DNA from: Clostridia bacterium
GTDB lineage: Bacteria; Bacillota; Clostridia; Oscillospirales; Acutalibacteraceae
DNA length: 64,000 bases
Direction of reading: 5' to 3'
Assembly (NCBI GenBank): GCA_017549565.1
Contig: JAFYUI010000007.1
Coordinates: forward strand, 1 to 64,000
Part shown: piece by piece, positions 13,997-21,959 of the stretch
Layout: every line of letters starts with the position of its first letter
Numbering within the stretch: position 1 is the stretch's first letter
Program-made: the position numbers and the translations under genes
Notes under the pieces: model-generated
Databases searched by the model: none
What the model saw: the letters and a program-made list of their open reading frames with translations, nothing else
Told to the model about the DNA's origin: nothing

Positions 13997-14314
13997 ATGA
14001 AATTAGAAAAAATTGAAACAGCATGTGTTATTTCTGAAAAAACAGAACCTAAAAACGGAAATACGGAATCAAAAACCACATTCATTCAAAATAAAGATAA
14101 GGCGATTGAGTTTTATAAGAAACGACTTGAAGAAATAAGGGCCGAATTTGATAACGGCGATTATTTTAGAGGCTATCCCAAAAACGAATTGGTTGTTTTA
14201 GATGGCGTAGATGTTATGTTTGCTGTGCTTCACGAAAAAGAGAAAAAGATGGCATACGTAATACGATATGCGGAACAAAATGAAGATGGATATACACCGC
14301 TCAGAATATTTTAA
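13997..14314 (+). CDS. Small FRGY-motif protein 2, hypothetical
   Basis: A 105-residue protein from ATG 13997 after AAGGAG, 16 nt after the previous stop and so in the same operon. It shares the pattern TTFIQNKDKAIEFYKKRLEEI, then DYFRGYPKNELVVLDG, then a closing strand (KKMAYVIRYAEQ). The helix and the FRGY turn align with the protein at 13678 despite low overall identity. Function unknown. Confidence 0.65.
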   Translation: MKLEKIETACVISEKTEPKNGNTESKTTFIQNKDKAIEFYKKRLEEIRAEFDNGDYFRGYPKNELVVLDGVDVMFAVLHEKEKKMAYVIRYAEQNEDGYTPLRIF

Positions 14315-14337
14315 AAACGAAAAGAAAGGAAATGTGA

Positions 14338-14544
14338 ATGAAAACAAACGCTGATGCGCGAAATTATGAAACTACCCAAGAGATTGTAAACGATGCATTA
14401 ATGATTTTGTGGGCGTGGCAACCATGTCCAATAAGTAAAGTAACCAATAATATGAATACATATTTAAGCAGCTGGTACCGAGAGTATCAGTTGAACCAAG
14501 AGGAATTAAAGGAAATTGAAAATGCCGTTAAAGAATGGTTTTAA
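14338..14544 (+). CDS. Small hypothetical protein
   Basis: A 68-residue protein from ATG 14338 after GAAAGGAAATGTG. It is helical, with aromatic residues (MILWAWQPCPISKV, YLSSWYREYQ) and an acidic C-terminal helix (LNQEELKEIENAVKEWF). It sits in the same operon as the two FRGY proteins, 23 nt after the previous stop. No family recognised. Confidence 0.55.
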   Translation: MKTNADARNYETTQEIVNDALMILWAWQPCPISKVTNNMNTYLSSWYREYQLNQEELKEIENAVKEWF

Positions 14545-14561
14545 TATAGATACACTTTAAC

Positions 14562-14588
14562 TTGAAAACAACACTTATCTATCATACT
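14562..14588 (+). promoter_or_regulatory. Recurrent element promoter-like motif, copy e
   Basis: TTGAAA (14562-14567), 15 bp, CATACT (14583-14588) then TATTAT, flanked by TATCTAT. Upstream of the third FRGY-family gene. Confidence 0.55.
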
Positions 14589-14665
14589 TATTATAAACAC
14601 ACACGATAGGAGTTTTTAATATTATTACCTTGCGCCCAGGGCAAACAGGGCAGAAAGACAAAATA

Positions 14666-15004
14666 ATGGAAAATATGAAATTAGTGCCAACTGAACATAA
14701 CTTTAACTATCAAGGATTTGAGTTTATAGTATATAAACTTGTGGAATCCAAAAATGGGGATATGTCAAAAACTACATATACGTTTAATACATTTGGTGAA
14801 GCTAAAAAGAAATTTAACCAATGTGCATCACTTGAAAAACAAGCGCTTGACACAAGAATGGTTTACAAAGGTTATAGCACAGAAAATTTAGCCGCTGTAA
14901 CCGCTGAAAAAAGCGAACAAATTTGCGAATCTTTTGGGATATACGATTATGAAACCGAAAATATGGTCGTTCAAATTTTATTGTTAGAAAACCCAACAAT
15001 GTAA
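14666..15004 (+). CDS. Small FRGY/YKGY-motif protein 3, hypothetical
   Basis: A 112-residue protein if started at ATG 14666 (MENMKLVPTEH); ATG 14675 is also possible. The best ribosome site, AGGAG at 14608-14612, is followed by TTTTTAAT and then ATT at 14621, where the sister gene at 13678 has ATG after the same AGGAGTTTTAAT. The start may therefore have mutated, or ATT 14621 or TTG 14630 may be used. The body repeats the paralogue pattern: FEFIVYKLVES, TTYTFNTFGEAKKKFNQ, MVYKGYSTENLAAVTAEK. Function unknown. Confidence 0.6.
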   Translation: MENMKLVPTEHNFNYQGFEFIVYKLVESKNGDMSKTTYTFNTFGEAKKKFNQCASLEKQALDTRMVYKGYSTENLAAVTAEKSEQICESFGIYDYETENMVVQILLLENPTM

Positions 15005-15191
15005 TGTCGAGAGAAACGAGTAGATTAATGTTTAAATATCGGTTTTTTATATGAGGGCGGAATAAGAAAATACAGTATTTTTGAATATCAGAAAAAGTTT
15101 TTATTTAAATGAGGGGATATTGTTCTATTTTGAGAATTGTTTTAATAAAATTAAATATAAAGAAATTTAAGATACAAGGGGTGTGTGGTGT

Positions 15192-15341
15192 GTGAAACAA
15201 AAATTGAAATATAGTTTTAATAATCCAAACACACCCCAAGCAACCGCAGATTACATATTGAAAATATTTTTAGAATCAAATGTTCAAAAGGCGAATATGG
15301 CCATTAATGAGGCCTTAAAACTAAATAATGAAAATATATAG
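15192..15341 (+). CDS. Small helical protein upstream of the serine recombinase
   Basis: A 49-residue product from GTG 15192 after AAGGGGTGTG. It reads MKQKLKYSFNNPNTPQATAD, then one amphipathic helix (YILKIFLESNVQKANMAINEA). The size and position just before a large serine recombinase are typical of small accessory ORFs in clostridial mobile elements. It is closed by its own terminator. Role unknown; a recombination helper is possible. Confidence 0.5.
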   Translation: MKQKLKYSFNNPNTPQATADYILKIFLESNVQKANMAINEALKLNNENI

Positions 15342-15368
15342 AAGGTGGCATTATCCACCTTCTTTTTT
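15341..15368 (+). terminator. Terminator before the serine recombinase
   Basis: GAAGGTGG (15341-15348), loop CATTAT, CCACCTTC (15355-15362), then TTTTTTG. Confidence 0.9.
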
Positions 15369-15434
15369 GTTAATTTAATTATTCGACGGTAAGCTGTTTT
15401 GTAACCCTTCTTTTGCTTAAAGATATGTTTTTAA

Positions 15435-15463
15435 TTGACGATTGAAATTGTTTATTATATAAT
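15435..15463 (+). promoter_or_regulatory. Promoter of the serine recombinase
   Basis: TTGACG (15435-15440), 17-bp spacer, TATAAT (15458-15463), about 40 bp before the gene. It is a vegetative-type promoter, with no sign here of a mother-cell sigma site. Confidence 0.75.
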
Positions 15464-15504
15464 AGTAGTAACGCTAATTATTGATGTAACAGGGGCGAAT
15501 TTTG

Positions 15505-17040
15505 ATGAATGTAGCAGCATATTGTAGAGTCTCCACTGAAAAAGAAGACCAATTGAATTCTTTGGAAGCTCAAAAGAACTTTTTTTATGAATATACTAAA
15601 CGTACCGGTGACAATCTTGTGCGCTTGTATGCGGATGAGGGATTGTCTGGAACCAAAATTAAAAATAGAAAAGAATTTTTGCGGATGATGGCAGATGCTG
15701 AATTGGGCTATTTTGATATCGTAATAGTAAAAGATATATCGCGCTTTGCTCGAAATACGGTTGACTTACTTGAAAATGTTCGAAAGCTTAAAACCTTAGG
15801 TATTGAAACACAATTTTTGACCGCTAATATGACAAGTATGGGTAATAGCGAATTCGTTCTTACGATTTTTGGTGCATTAGCACAAGAAGAAAGTGCAAAC
15901 ACTTCAAAAAGAGTTAAATTTGGTAAAAAACTAAATGCCGAAAAAGGAAGGGTTCCTAACTTAGTGTTTGGGTATGACAAAACTATAGGAGATTATTTCA
16001 ACTTAACAGTTAATAAAACCGAAGCTGAAGTTGTAAGAAAAATTTTCAGTTGGTATGTTGACGATGGTTATGGTGCTGCCAAAATTTCTAATATACTTAA
16101 CGAACAAAAAATAAAAACCAAACGTAATTGTAAGTGGAGTCAAAATGCAATTTGCAGAATACTTACAAATGAACTTTATGTTGGGAAAATTATCAATGGT
16201 AAAGAAGAAGTTGTAGATTTTCTTACGGGAAGGCGGGCTGAATGCGACGAAAATAAATGGATGGTGGTTGAAAAACCCGAGCTTAAAATAATAGAATCGG
16301 AATTGTTTGAGGCTGCCCGAGAAATAATGCACGCTCGATGCGAAAAATTCAATTCAAATAAAACACGCCACAGTAATAAGCATTTGTTTTCTACACTTAT
16401 AAAATGTAAAGATTGTGGATGGTCTTATCGCCGAAGTGTGCGCACATATAAAAACACTTATGTAAGATGGGTGTGCTCTGGTCATAATGGCAAAGGTGCG
16501 GATAATTGCCCAAATGCTATAACTGTTAATGAAGAAGAGTTAATTCAAGTATTGCAGAATTATTTTGCTGAACTTTTAGCACAAAAAAAGAATGTTGTAA
16601 AATATGTTATAGATGAGTTTCGGAAGGTATATAAAGCTAAGGATGAAAATATCGCTTATGAAAAGGAACTGAAAAATCAGCTTGCAAAAATGCAAAAGTT
16701 CCGACAAAGATATATGGATATGTATGCCGATGATTTAATTTCAAGAGATGAATTAAATGACAAAATAGGTGGTAGCAAAAAAGAGATTGAGAGATTAGAA
16801 AATGAATTGAAAATGGTGTCTTTTCACATAACAAAAAGCGAACAATTAGAACGTATTTTAAATGATACATTTAAGGAAATATCAGATGTTGCTGATGTTG
16901 GACAAATGACCAATGCTCAGCTTAAAAAGATAGTTCAAAAAATTGAAGTTGATAAGGAAGGCAACGTTGAGATATATTTGCGATTATTAGGCGAACTTGG
17001 TTTGAATTCTACCGTTCTAATTAGTGACAACGGTACATAA
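15505..17040 (+). CDS. Large serine recombinase (site-specific integrase/excisionase)
   Basis: A 511-residue protein from ATG 15505 (TTG 15502 is adjacent and in frame) after AGGGGCG. The resolvase domain (1-145) has the nucleophile Ser in YCRVSTEKEDQ near residue 10, LYADEGLSGTKIKNR and IVIVKDISRFARN. The Recombinase domain (about 165-265) is followed by a zinc ribbon with CKDCGWSYR and CSGHNGKGADNC, then a coiled coil (KELKNQLAKMQKFRQRYMDMY). Such enzymes cut attP and attB with 2-bp overlaps and rejoin them. Its stop codon overlaps the junction with spoIIID, as in elements whose integrase lies at one end and defines the attachment site. Confidence 0.95.
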   Translation: MNVAAYCRVSTEKEDQLNSLEAQKNFFYEYTKRTGDNLVRLYADEGLSGTKIKNRKEFLRMMADAELGYFDIVIVKDISRFARNTVDLLENVRKLKTLGIETQFLTANMTSMGNSEFVLTIFGALAQEESANTSKRVKFGKKLNAEKGRVPNLVFGYDKTIGDYFNLTVNKTEAEVVRKIFSWYVDDGYGAAKISNILNEQKIKTKRNCKWSQNAICRILTNELYVGKIINGKEEVVDFLTGRRAECDENKWMVVEKPELKIIESELFEAAREIMHARCEKFNSNKTRHSNKHLFSTLIKCKDCGWSYRRSVRTYKNTYVRWVCSGHNGKGADNCPNAITVNEEELIQVLQNYFAELLAQKKNVVKYVIDEFRKVYKAKDENIAYEKELKNQLAKMQKFRQRYMDMYADDLISRDELNDKIGGSKKEIERLENELKMVSFHITKSEQLERILNDTFKEISDVADVGQMTNAQLKKIVQKIEVDKEGNVEIYLRLLGELGLNSTVLISDNGT

Positions 17041-17046
17041 GGATGT
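17028..17046 (+). other. Element-chromosome junction (attR-like site) within spoIIID
   Basis: The recombinase stop (TAA 17038-17040) overlaps ACGGTACATAAGGATGT, from which the spoIIID frame reads on in another frame (VHKDV). The junction must lie at or just left of GTACAT. No second copy of GTACATAAGG was seen in the window, so the other junction is outside it or lost. Confidence 0.75.
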
Positions 17047-17170
17047 CACACAGCGCCTTCGTTATGATAACCCACAGCTTTATAAAGAGGTAAAAGCTGT
17101 GCTTGAAAAAAATAAAAATGAACGGCATATACGGGGCGGTATGGCAACCAAACGGAAGTATAAGGGATAA
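17033..17170 (+). pseudogene. spoIIID: 3' half of spoIIID, interrupted by the mobile element
   Basis: The frame from 17033 encodes 45 residues: VHKDVTQRLRYDNPQLYKEV, then KAVLEKNKNERHIRGGMATK and RKYKG, stop at 17168-17170. This matches the C-terminal half of SpoIIID, the mother-cell sporulation regulator, whose known sequence continues from the recognition helix SKSTVHKD into a rich HxRGGxATKxKYK end. The N-terminal half with the first helices is absent, and the break falls inside the DNA-recognition helix. Immediately upstream is the end of a serine recombinase gene, so insertion by that enzyme is the simplest explanation. As it stands the fragment has no start. Precise excision would restore the gene if the 5' half survives at the other end. 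Confidence 0.85.
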
Positions 17171-17207
17171 AAAATACTGTTTAGGGGGCACCTAAACAGT
17201 ATTTTTG
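17169..17207. terminator. Bidirectional terminator
   Basis: AAAAATACTGTTTAG and CTAAACAGTATTTTT form a 15-bp stem around GGGGCAC, with A-run and T-run flanks. It serves both spoIIID (plus) and the MATE gene (minus). Confidence 0.9.
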
Positions 17208-18593
17208 CTATTCTATTAAATTTTTAATCCATAACCCTTTTTTTACTAATATAAAGCCGATAACACATTTTACAAAGTCAAGCGATTGGATAATAAGGTA
17301 AAGGGGAACAATGGGGAGATTGGTGTACTTTGAAAGCACAAATGCCAGAGGAACAGCCACCGCCCAGGTGAATGCGCTGTCAAACAAAAATGTGATAAGG
17401 GTTTTACCGCCCGAACGCAGTGTAAAATAGCAGTTGTGGGCAAAAGCAAACATTGGCATTAACGCGGCTACAACAAATAAAAACTGTGTTGCCATTTGGC
17501 GAACTTCGGGCTCGGTTTTATAAATATAAGGTACAAAGGGTGCAAGACATGCCATAATGCCGCCCATAACAACACAGGCCGAAACTGCCAAGGTATAAAG
17601 TTGCCAAACTGCTTCCTTTGCCTTTTCAATTTCGTTAGCGCCAAGGTGTTGACCAACTATTATAGCAACAGCGTTACCCATTGTTATAAATACAACATTG
17701 AAAAGGTTGTTAACTGTGTTTGAAATGTTTACAGCCGATAAAACCGTAATTCCGCGTACCGAATAGCACTGCAAAAGTATTGCCATACCCGCCGACCACA
17801 TAAATTCGTTTATAAGCAGCGGCACACCCTTTGTTGTGATTTTTTTACAAAGATTAAAGGGTATATAAAGACTTTTAAACAGCCCCTCGGCAAAGGAAAA
17901 TTTCTTTCGTTTTACGGTTGTAACAACTATAATAATACCCGTTTCTACAAAACGCGATAAAACGGTAGCGATAGCCGCACCCACAACACCAAGCTTTGGA
18001 AAACCAAATTTACCGAAGATGAGTAAATAGTTAAAGACAAGGTTAACTAAAATTGCAATAATGCTTGAAAGCATCGGAAGCTTGGTTTCGCCCACCTCAC
18101 GAAGCGAGCTGGCATAAACCTGTGTTAAAGCAAAAGGAACAATGCCTATAACCATTATTTCAAGGTAAGAAACCGCAAGATTTAAGGTTTTTTGGTAAGC
18201 GGCAGGAAGAGTATCCTTGGCAATATACATTTCAACAAGCGGAGTTTTGAAAATTAAAAAAACCGCAATGGCAACTGCCGAAAGGATAAGACCGATAACC
18301 GCTTTCATTCTTACGCAGTAGCGAACACCTTTATTATCACCGGCCCCTGCAAATTGGGTGAGGAAGATGCCGGCACCTGCCATACCACCGAAAATACAAA
18401 GATAAAAAACAAACATAAGCTGGTTAACAATGGTAACGGCAGACATTTCAAGCGTGCCCACACGCCCAACCATCACATTGTCAAGTAAGCTTACAACATT
18501 TGTAATTGTGTTTTGAATAATCATTGGCACAACAATGGCGATAACCCGCATATAAAATGCCTTTGTGCCTATAAGTTTAGATTTTAATTGCAT
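17208..18593 (-). CDS. MATE-family multidrug/Na+ efflux transporter
   Basis: A 461-residue protein. The frame is open further upstream, but ATG 18593 (MQLKSKLIGTKAF) follows AAAGGA and fits the family start. The N-terminal half holds VPMIIQNTITNVVSLLDNVMVGRVGTLEMSAVTIVNQ, the hallmark of MatE domains, repeated more weakly in the second half (GVPLLINEFMWSAGMAILLQ). About 12 membrane helices are expected. MATE pumps export cationic drugs in exchange for Na+ or H+. The gene runs convergently to spoIIID and divergently from the T-box operon. Confidence 0.9.
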   Translation of the reverse strand: MQLKSKLIGTKAFYMRVIAIVVPMIIQNTITNVVSLLDNVMVGRVGTLEMSAVTIVNQLMFVFYLCIFGGMAGAGIFLTQFAGAGDNKGVRYCVRMKAVIGLILSAVAIAVFLIFKTPLVEMYIAKDTLPAAYQKTLNLAVSYLEIMVIGIVPFALTQVYASSLREVGETKLPMLSSIIAILVNLVFNYLLIFGKFGFPKLGVVGAAIATVLSRFVETGIIIVVTTVKRKKFSFAEGLFKSLYIPFNLCKKITTKGVPLLINEFMWSAGMAILLQCYSVRGITVLSAVNISNTVNNLFNVVFITMGNAVAIIVGQHLGANEIEKAKEAVWQLYTLAVSACVVMGGIMACLAPFVPYIYKTEPEVRQMATQFLFVVAALMPMFAFAHNCYFTLRSGGKTLITFLFDSAFTWAVAVPLAFVLSKYTNLPIVPLYLIIQSLDFVKCVIGFILVKKGLWIKNLIE

Positions 18594-18672
18594 AATTTCA
18601 TTTCCTTTGTAATTATCGCTTAATAATATATCATAATATAATTTAAAAGTAAACAAGTATTTAGAAAAACTA

Positions 18673-18701
18673 TTGACAATTTTTTTAATGAGTGGTATAA
18701 T
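18673..18701 (+). promoter_or_regulatory. Promoter of the Ile T-box operon
   Basis: TTGACA (18673-18678), 17-bp spacer, TATAAT (18696-18701) with a TGG extension. Confidence 0.85.
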
Positions 18702-18705
18702 TAGC

Positions 18706-18985
18706 AAAAATGTATAATAGCTTTGACGAAGACGGTTTTGAATGTCTGCTTTTAGAGAGTTGGCGGTTGGTGCAAGCTGACAGTAAGTGTTCAAAAATAC
18801 CTATCACTTCCGAGCTGAAGGGCTGAAACTTTTTGCGTGTAGGTCTTTCCGTGATTGCTGCGTAAAGGCATAGGAATTGTTAGATTCCAAGAGTGGCAGT
18901 TTTAAAACTGCAATTTGAGTGGTACCGCGAATGTTTTACAACATCCGTCTCAAAGATTGAGATGGGTGTTTTTATTTTTTAAAGA
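18706..18985 (+). promoter_or_regulatory. T-box riboswitch, specifier read as Ile (ATC)
   Basis: Stem I contains the distal-loop segment GGTTGGTGCAAGCTGACAG, and the specifier position ATC (18803-18805) precedes ACTTCCGAGC. The conserved T-box TGGTACCGCG lies at 18920-18929. The terminator is a 12-bp stem, ACATCCGTCTCA (18941-18952) with TGAGATGGGTGT (18958-18969), and a T-run. TGGT pairs with the ACCA end of an A73 tRNA, as tRNA-Ile has. Uncharged tRNA-Ile would favour the antiterminator and turn on the downstream acyl-CoA synthetase. The ATC call rests on alignment to the GAGC box; TAT (Tyr), one base to the left, is the alternative. Confidence 0.9.
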
Positions 18986-18995
18986 GGTGTTAAAA

Positions 18996-21266
18996 ATGAC
19001 AACCAATACTGCAAAAGAACAACTTATGGAGATTGCTTCCAGAATTCGTGAAATGCGCGAAATTATGGGCTGGTCTGTTGCTGAAATGGCAGAAAAAACC
19101 GAAGTAAGTGAAGAACAGTATATTTCTTACGAATCGGCCGAGGCGGATATTCCGTTTAGCTTTATTCATAAGTGCGCTTTACAGTTTGGCGTTGAAATGA
19201 CCGAATTTTTAGAGGGTCGCAACAGCGCACGATTAAAGTCTTATACTGTTACCCGCAAGGGTCAAGGTCTTCAAACCGCAAAGGAAGACGGTATTGACAT
19301 TAAAAATTTGGCGCCTAAATTCCGTGATAAAATAGCCGAGCCATATTGGGTAAGGTATGAATATTCCGCTGCACAGCAAAACAAACCAATTCATCTTGCT
19401 ACCCACTCGGGTCAGGAATTCGACCTTGTTATGAGCGGTAGCTTAAAGGTGCAAATTGGCGACCATATTGAAATTTTGCACGAAGGCGACAGCATTTATT
19501 ACAACTCCTCAACCCCTCACGGTATGATAGCGGTTGATGGTAAGGACTGCGTATTCTGTGCGGTTGTTTTACCCGGTGAAGACACCAAGGAGGAGGTTGT
19601 AAGAAAAAGCATTGCCTCCACCAAAAAGACCGAAAAATTGGTTTGCGAAAAGTTTGTAAAGACAGTTGAAGATGAAAACGGTGCTTTGCAGAAAATTGAC
19701 TTTAAAAATACTGACACCTTTAATTTTGGCTTTGATATTGTTGACGGCATTGCTAATAAATATCCTGAAAAGCTTGCAATGCTTCACCTTGATAAAAACA
19801 AGGTTGAACGCCGTTTCACCTTTAATGACATTAAACGCGCATCAAATCAGGTTGCAAACTATTTTACTTCCCTTGGCATCAAAAAAGGCGACAAGGTTAT
19901 GCTTGTTTTAAAACGCCATTATCAGTTCTGGTTTTGTATGGTTGCGCTTCATAAACTTGGTGCGGTTGCAATTCCTGCAACAAATCAGCTTAAAGAGCAC
20001 GACTTTGAATACCGCTTTAATGCCGCAGGTGTAAAGGCACTTGTTTGCACTGCCGACGGCGACACCGCCGAAATTGCCGAAGCAGCTGCTAAAAAATGCG
20101 ACAGCGTTGAAAAGCTTATAATGGTTGGTGGCAACCGTGATGGTTGGCAGGATTTTGATAAGGAATTCCCACTTTTTAGTGCACATTATTATAGGGAAGA
20201 AAATTCATCCTGCGGTGAAGATAATGCGCTTATGTTCTTTACCTCGGGCACAACGGGTAATCCGAAAATGGCGGCACACAAGCATACCTATGCGTTGGGC
20301 CATTTTGTAACTGCTAAATATTGGCACTGCTGCGAGCGTGACGGTTTGCATTTAACCATTTCCGACACCGGTTGGGGCAAATCACTTTGGGGTAAATTAT
20401 ACGGTCAATGGCTTTGCGAGGGCGCAGTTTTTGTTTATGACTTCGACCGCTTTGATGCCGATGATATTTTACCAATGTTCGAAAAATATCAAATCACCAC
20501 TTTCTGTGCGCCCCCAACAATGCTTCGTATGCTCATTAAGGGCGACCTTTCAAAGTATGATTTATCTTCAATTCACCATATGACCACCGCGGGCGAGGCA
20601 TTAAACCCCGAGGTTTATAAGCAATTTGAAATGGCAACAGGCCTTCAAATTATGGAGGGCTTTGGCCAAACCGAAACCACCCTTACCATTGCAAATCTTT
20701 GCGGCACTGTGCCTAAGGTTGGCGCTATGGGTAAGGCATCACCTCAGTATGATGTTGACATTGTTGACCCCGACGGCAATTCTGTCCCCACAGGTGAGGT
20801 TGGTGAAATTGTTATTCACACCGACAAGGCAGTTCCTTGTGGCCTTTTCAAGGAATATTACCTTGATGATGAAAAAACAAACGACGCTTGGTACGACGGT
20901 ATGTATCACACAGGTGATACCGCTTGGCGTGATGAGGACGGATATTTCTGGTATGTAAGCCGTATCGATGATGTTATTAAATCATCGGGCTACCGCATTG
21001 GACCGTTCGAAATTGAAAGCGTTATTATGGAACTTCCCTATGTTTTGGAATGTGGTGTTTCTGCCGCCCCCGATGAAATTCGCGGTCAGGTTGTAAAGGC
21101 AAGCATTGTGCTTACCAAGGGCACCGAGCCAACCGAGGAGCTTAAAAAAGAAATTCAAAATTATGTTAAAACCCACACCGCACCTTATAAATATCCTCGT
21201 GTGGTTGTCTTCCGCGATGAATTACCCAAAACAATAAGCGGTAAAATTCAGCGTAATAAACTTTAA
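18996..21266 (+). CDS. XRE-HTH/cupin/acyl-CoA synthetase fusion (Ile T-box unit)
   Basis: A 756-residue protein from ATG 18996 after AGAGGTG; the longer frame would translate the T-box. Residues 1-65 are an XRE HTH (IREMREIMGWSVAEMAEKTEVSEEQYISYE). About 95-175 are a cupin (HSGQEFDLVMSGSLKVQIGDHIEILHEGDSIYYN, STPHGMIAV). From about 225 on is a complete ANL adenylating enzyme: TSGTTGNPKM, GFGQTE, YHTGDTAWRDEDGYFWYVSRIDD, and the catalytic Lys in PKTISGKIQ. It would activate a carboxylic acid to acyl-CoA. The Ile T-box suggests 2-methylbutyrate as substrate, feeding the downstream oxidoreductase. The HTH-cupin part resembles PuuR-like regulators, so the enzyme may bind DNA or use the domain as a sensor. 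The substrate is inference. Confidence 0.85.
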   Translation: MTTNTAKEQLMEIASRIREMREIMGWSVAEMAEKTEVSEEQYISYESAEADIPFSFIHKCALQFGVEMTEFLEGRNSARLKSYTVTRKGQGLQTAKEDGIDIKNLAPKFRDKIAEPYWVRYEYSAAQQNKPIHLATHSGQEFDLVMSGSLKVQIGDHIEILHEGDSIYYNSSTPHGMIAVDGKDCVFCAVVLPGEDTKEEVVRKSIASTKKTEKLVCEKFVKTVEDENGALQKIDFKNTDTFNFGFDIVDGIANKYPEKLAMLHLDKNKVERRFTFNDIKRASNQVANYFTSLGIKKGDKVMLVLKRHYQFWFCMVALHKLGAVAIPATNQLKEHDFEYRFNAAGVKALVCTADGDTAEIAEAAAKKCDSVEKLIMVGGNRDGWQDFDKEFPLFSAHYYREENSSCGEDNALMFFTSGTTGNPKMAAHKHTYALGHFVTAKYWHCCERDGLHLTISDTGWGKSLWGKLYGQWLCEGAVFVYDFDRFDADDILPMFEKYQITTFCAPPTMLRMLIKGDLSKYDLSSIHHMTTAGEALNPEVYKQFEMATGLQIMEGFGQTETTLTIANLCGTVPKVGAMGKASPQYDVDIVDPDGNSVPTGEVGEIVIHTDKAVPCGLFKEYYLDDEKTNDAWYDGMYHTGDTAWRDEDGYFWYVSRIDDVIKSSGYRIGPFEIESVIMELPYVLECGVSAAPDEIRGQVVKASIVLTKGTEPTEELKKEIQNYVKTHTAPYKYPRVVVFRDELPKTISGKIQRNKL

Positions 21267-21281
21267 TACGGGGACTTTTAA

Positions 21282-21920
21282 ATGAAAAACATAGGTAATG
21301 TTTTTATTTTAGGTGATAGTTATTCAACCTTTCAGGGTTATATACCTGGCGGTTATTTTACTTGGTATTTTAGGCCTACACAAACCGATACCGATGTTTT
21401 AGAGGTAACACAAACCTGGTGGCATCAGCTTTTGGAAAAAACAAAATCAAATTTGGTGCTAAATTGCAGTTTTTCGGGCTCTACTATTTGTTATACAGAG
21501 CGTGAAGAAGACGGCTATAAGGGGACATCATTTTGTCATCGACTTTCAAAGCTTATAAGCGATGGTTTTTTCAAAGAAAATAAAATTGATACATTCTTTA
21601 TTTTCGGTGGCACAAACGACAGTTGGCTGGGCGTGCCGCTTGGCGAAATTATGTACGGTGAAAAAACTGAGCAAGATTTATATTCGCTTTTTCCCGCTTT
21701 TTGCCATTTAATTGAAAAGATTAAAGAAAATTGCAAAAATGCCCGAATTATAACGATTGTTAATACCGACCTAAAACCCGAAATCAGCGAAATGATGAAC
21801 GAGGTTTCAAATCATTATAATACCGAGGTTATAAACCTTTCGGGCATCGTAAAACAAAGCGGTCACCCTAATGTTAAAGGTATGAACCAAATTTATAACC
21901 AAATAATTGAAAAACTTTAA
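21282..21920 (+). CDS. SGNH/GDSL-type hydrolase
   Basis: A 212-residue protein from ATG 21282, 15 nt after the synthetase stop with a weak GGGGA site, so co-transcribed under the Ile T-box. Block I is ILGDSYSTF (nucleophile Ser), block III GGTND, and HPNVKG supplies the catalytic His with its preceding hydrophobic strand. SGNH enzymes hydrolyse esters or thioesters. There is no signal peptide, so it is cytoplasmic. An acyl-ester or acyl-CoA hydrolase that frees or recycles short branched acids would fit, but the substrate is unknown. Confidence 0.8.
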   Translation: MKNIGNVFILGDSYSTFQGYIPGGYFTWYFRPTQTDTDVLEVTQTWWHQLLEKTKSNLVLNCSFSGSTICYTEREEDGYKGTSFCHRLSKLISDGFFKENKIDTFFIFGGTNDSWLGVPLGEIMYGEKTEQDLYSLFPAFCHLIEKIKENCKNARIITIVNTDLKPEISEMMNEVSNHYNTEVINLSGIVKQSGHPNVKGMNQIYNQIIEKL

Positions 21921-21926
21921 TATTTA

Positions 21927-21955
21927 TTGACATTTTTTTAAAGTTGTGATATAAT
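21927..21955 (+). promoter_or_regulatory. Promoter of the Val T-box operon
   Basis: TTGACA (21927-21932), 17-bp spacer, TATAAT (21950-21955). Confidence 0.85.
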
Positions 21956-21959
21956 CACC

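Noticed and set aside
18915-18995. N-terminal extension of the first acyl-CoA synthetase into the T-box
   Set aside because: The extension would translate the antiterminator and terminator; ATG 18996 has a ribosome site and fits the HTH domain start. The same holds for 22131-22268.
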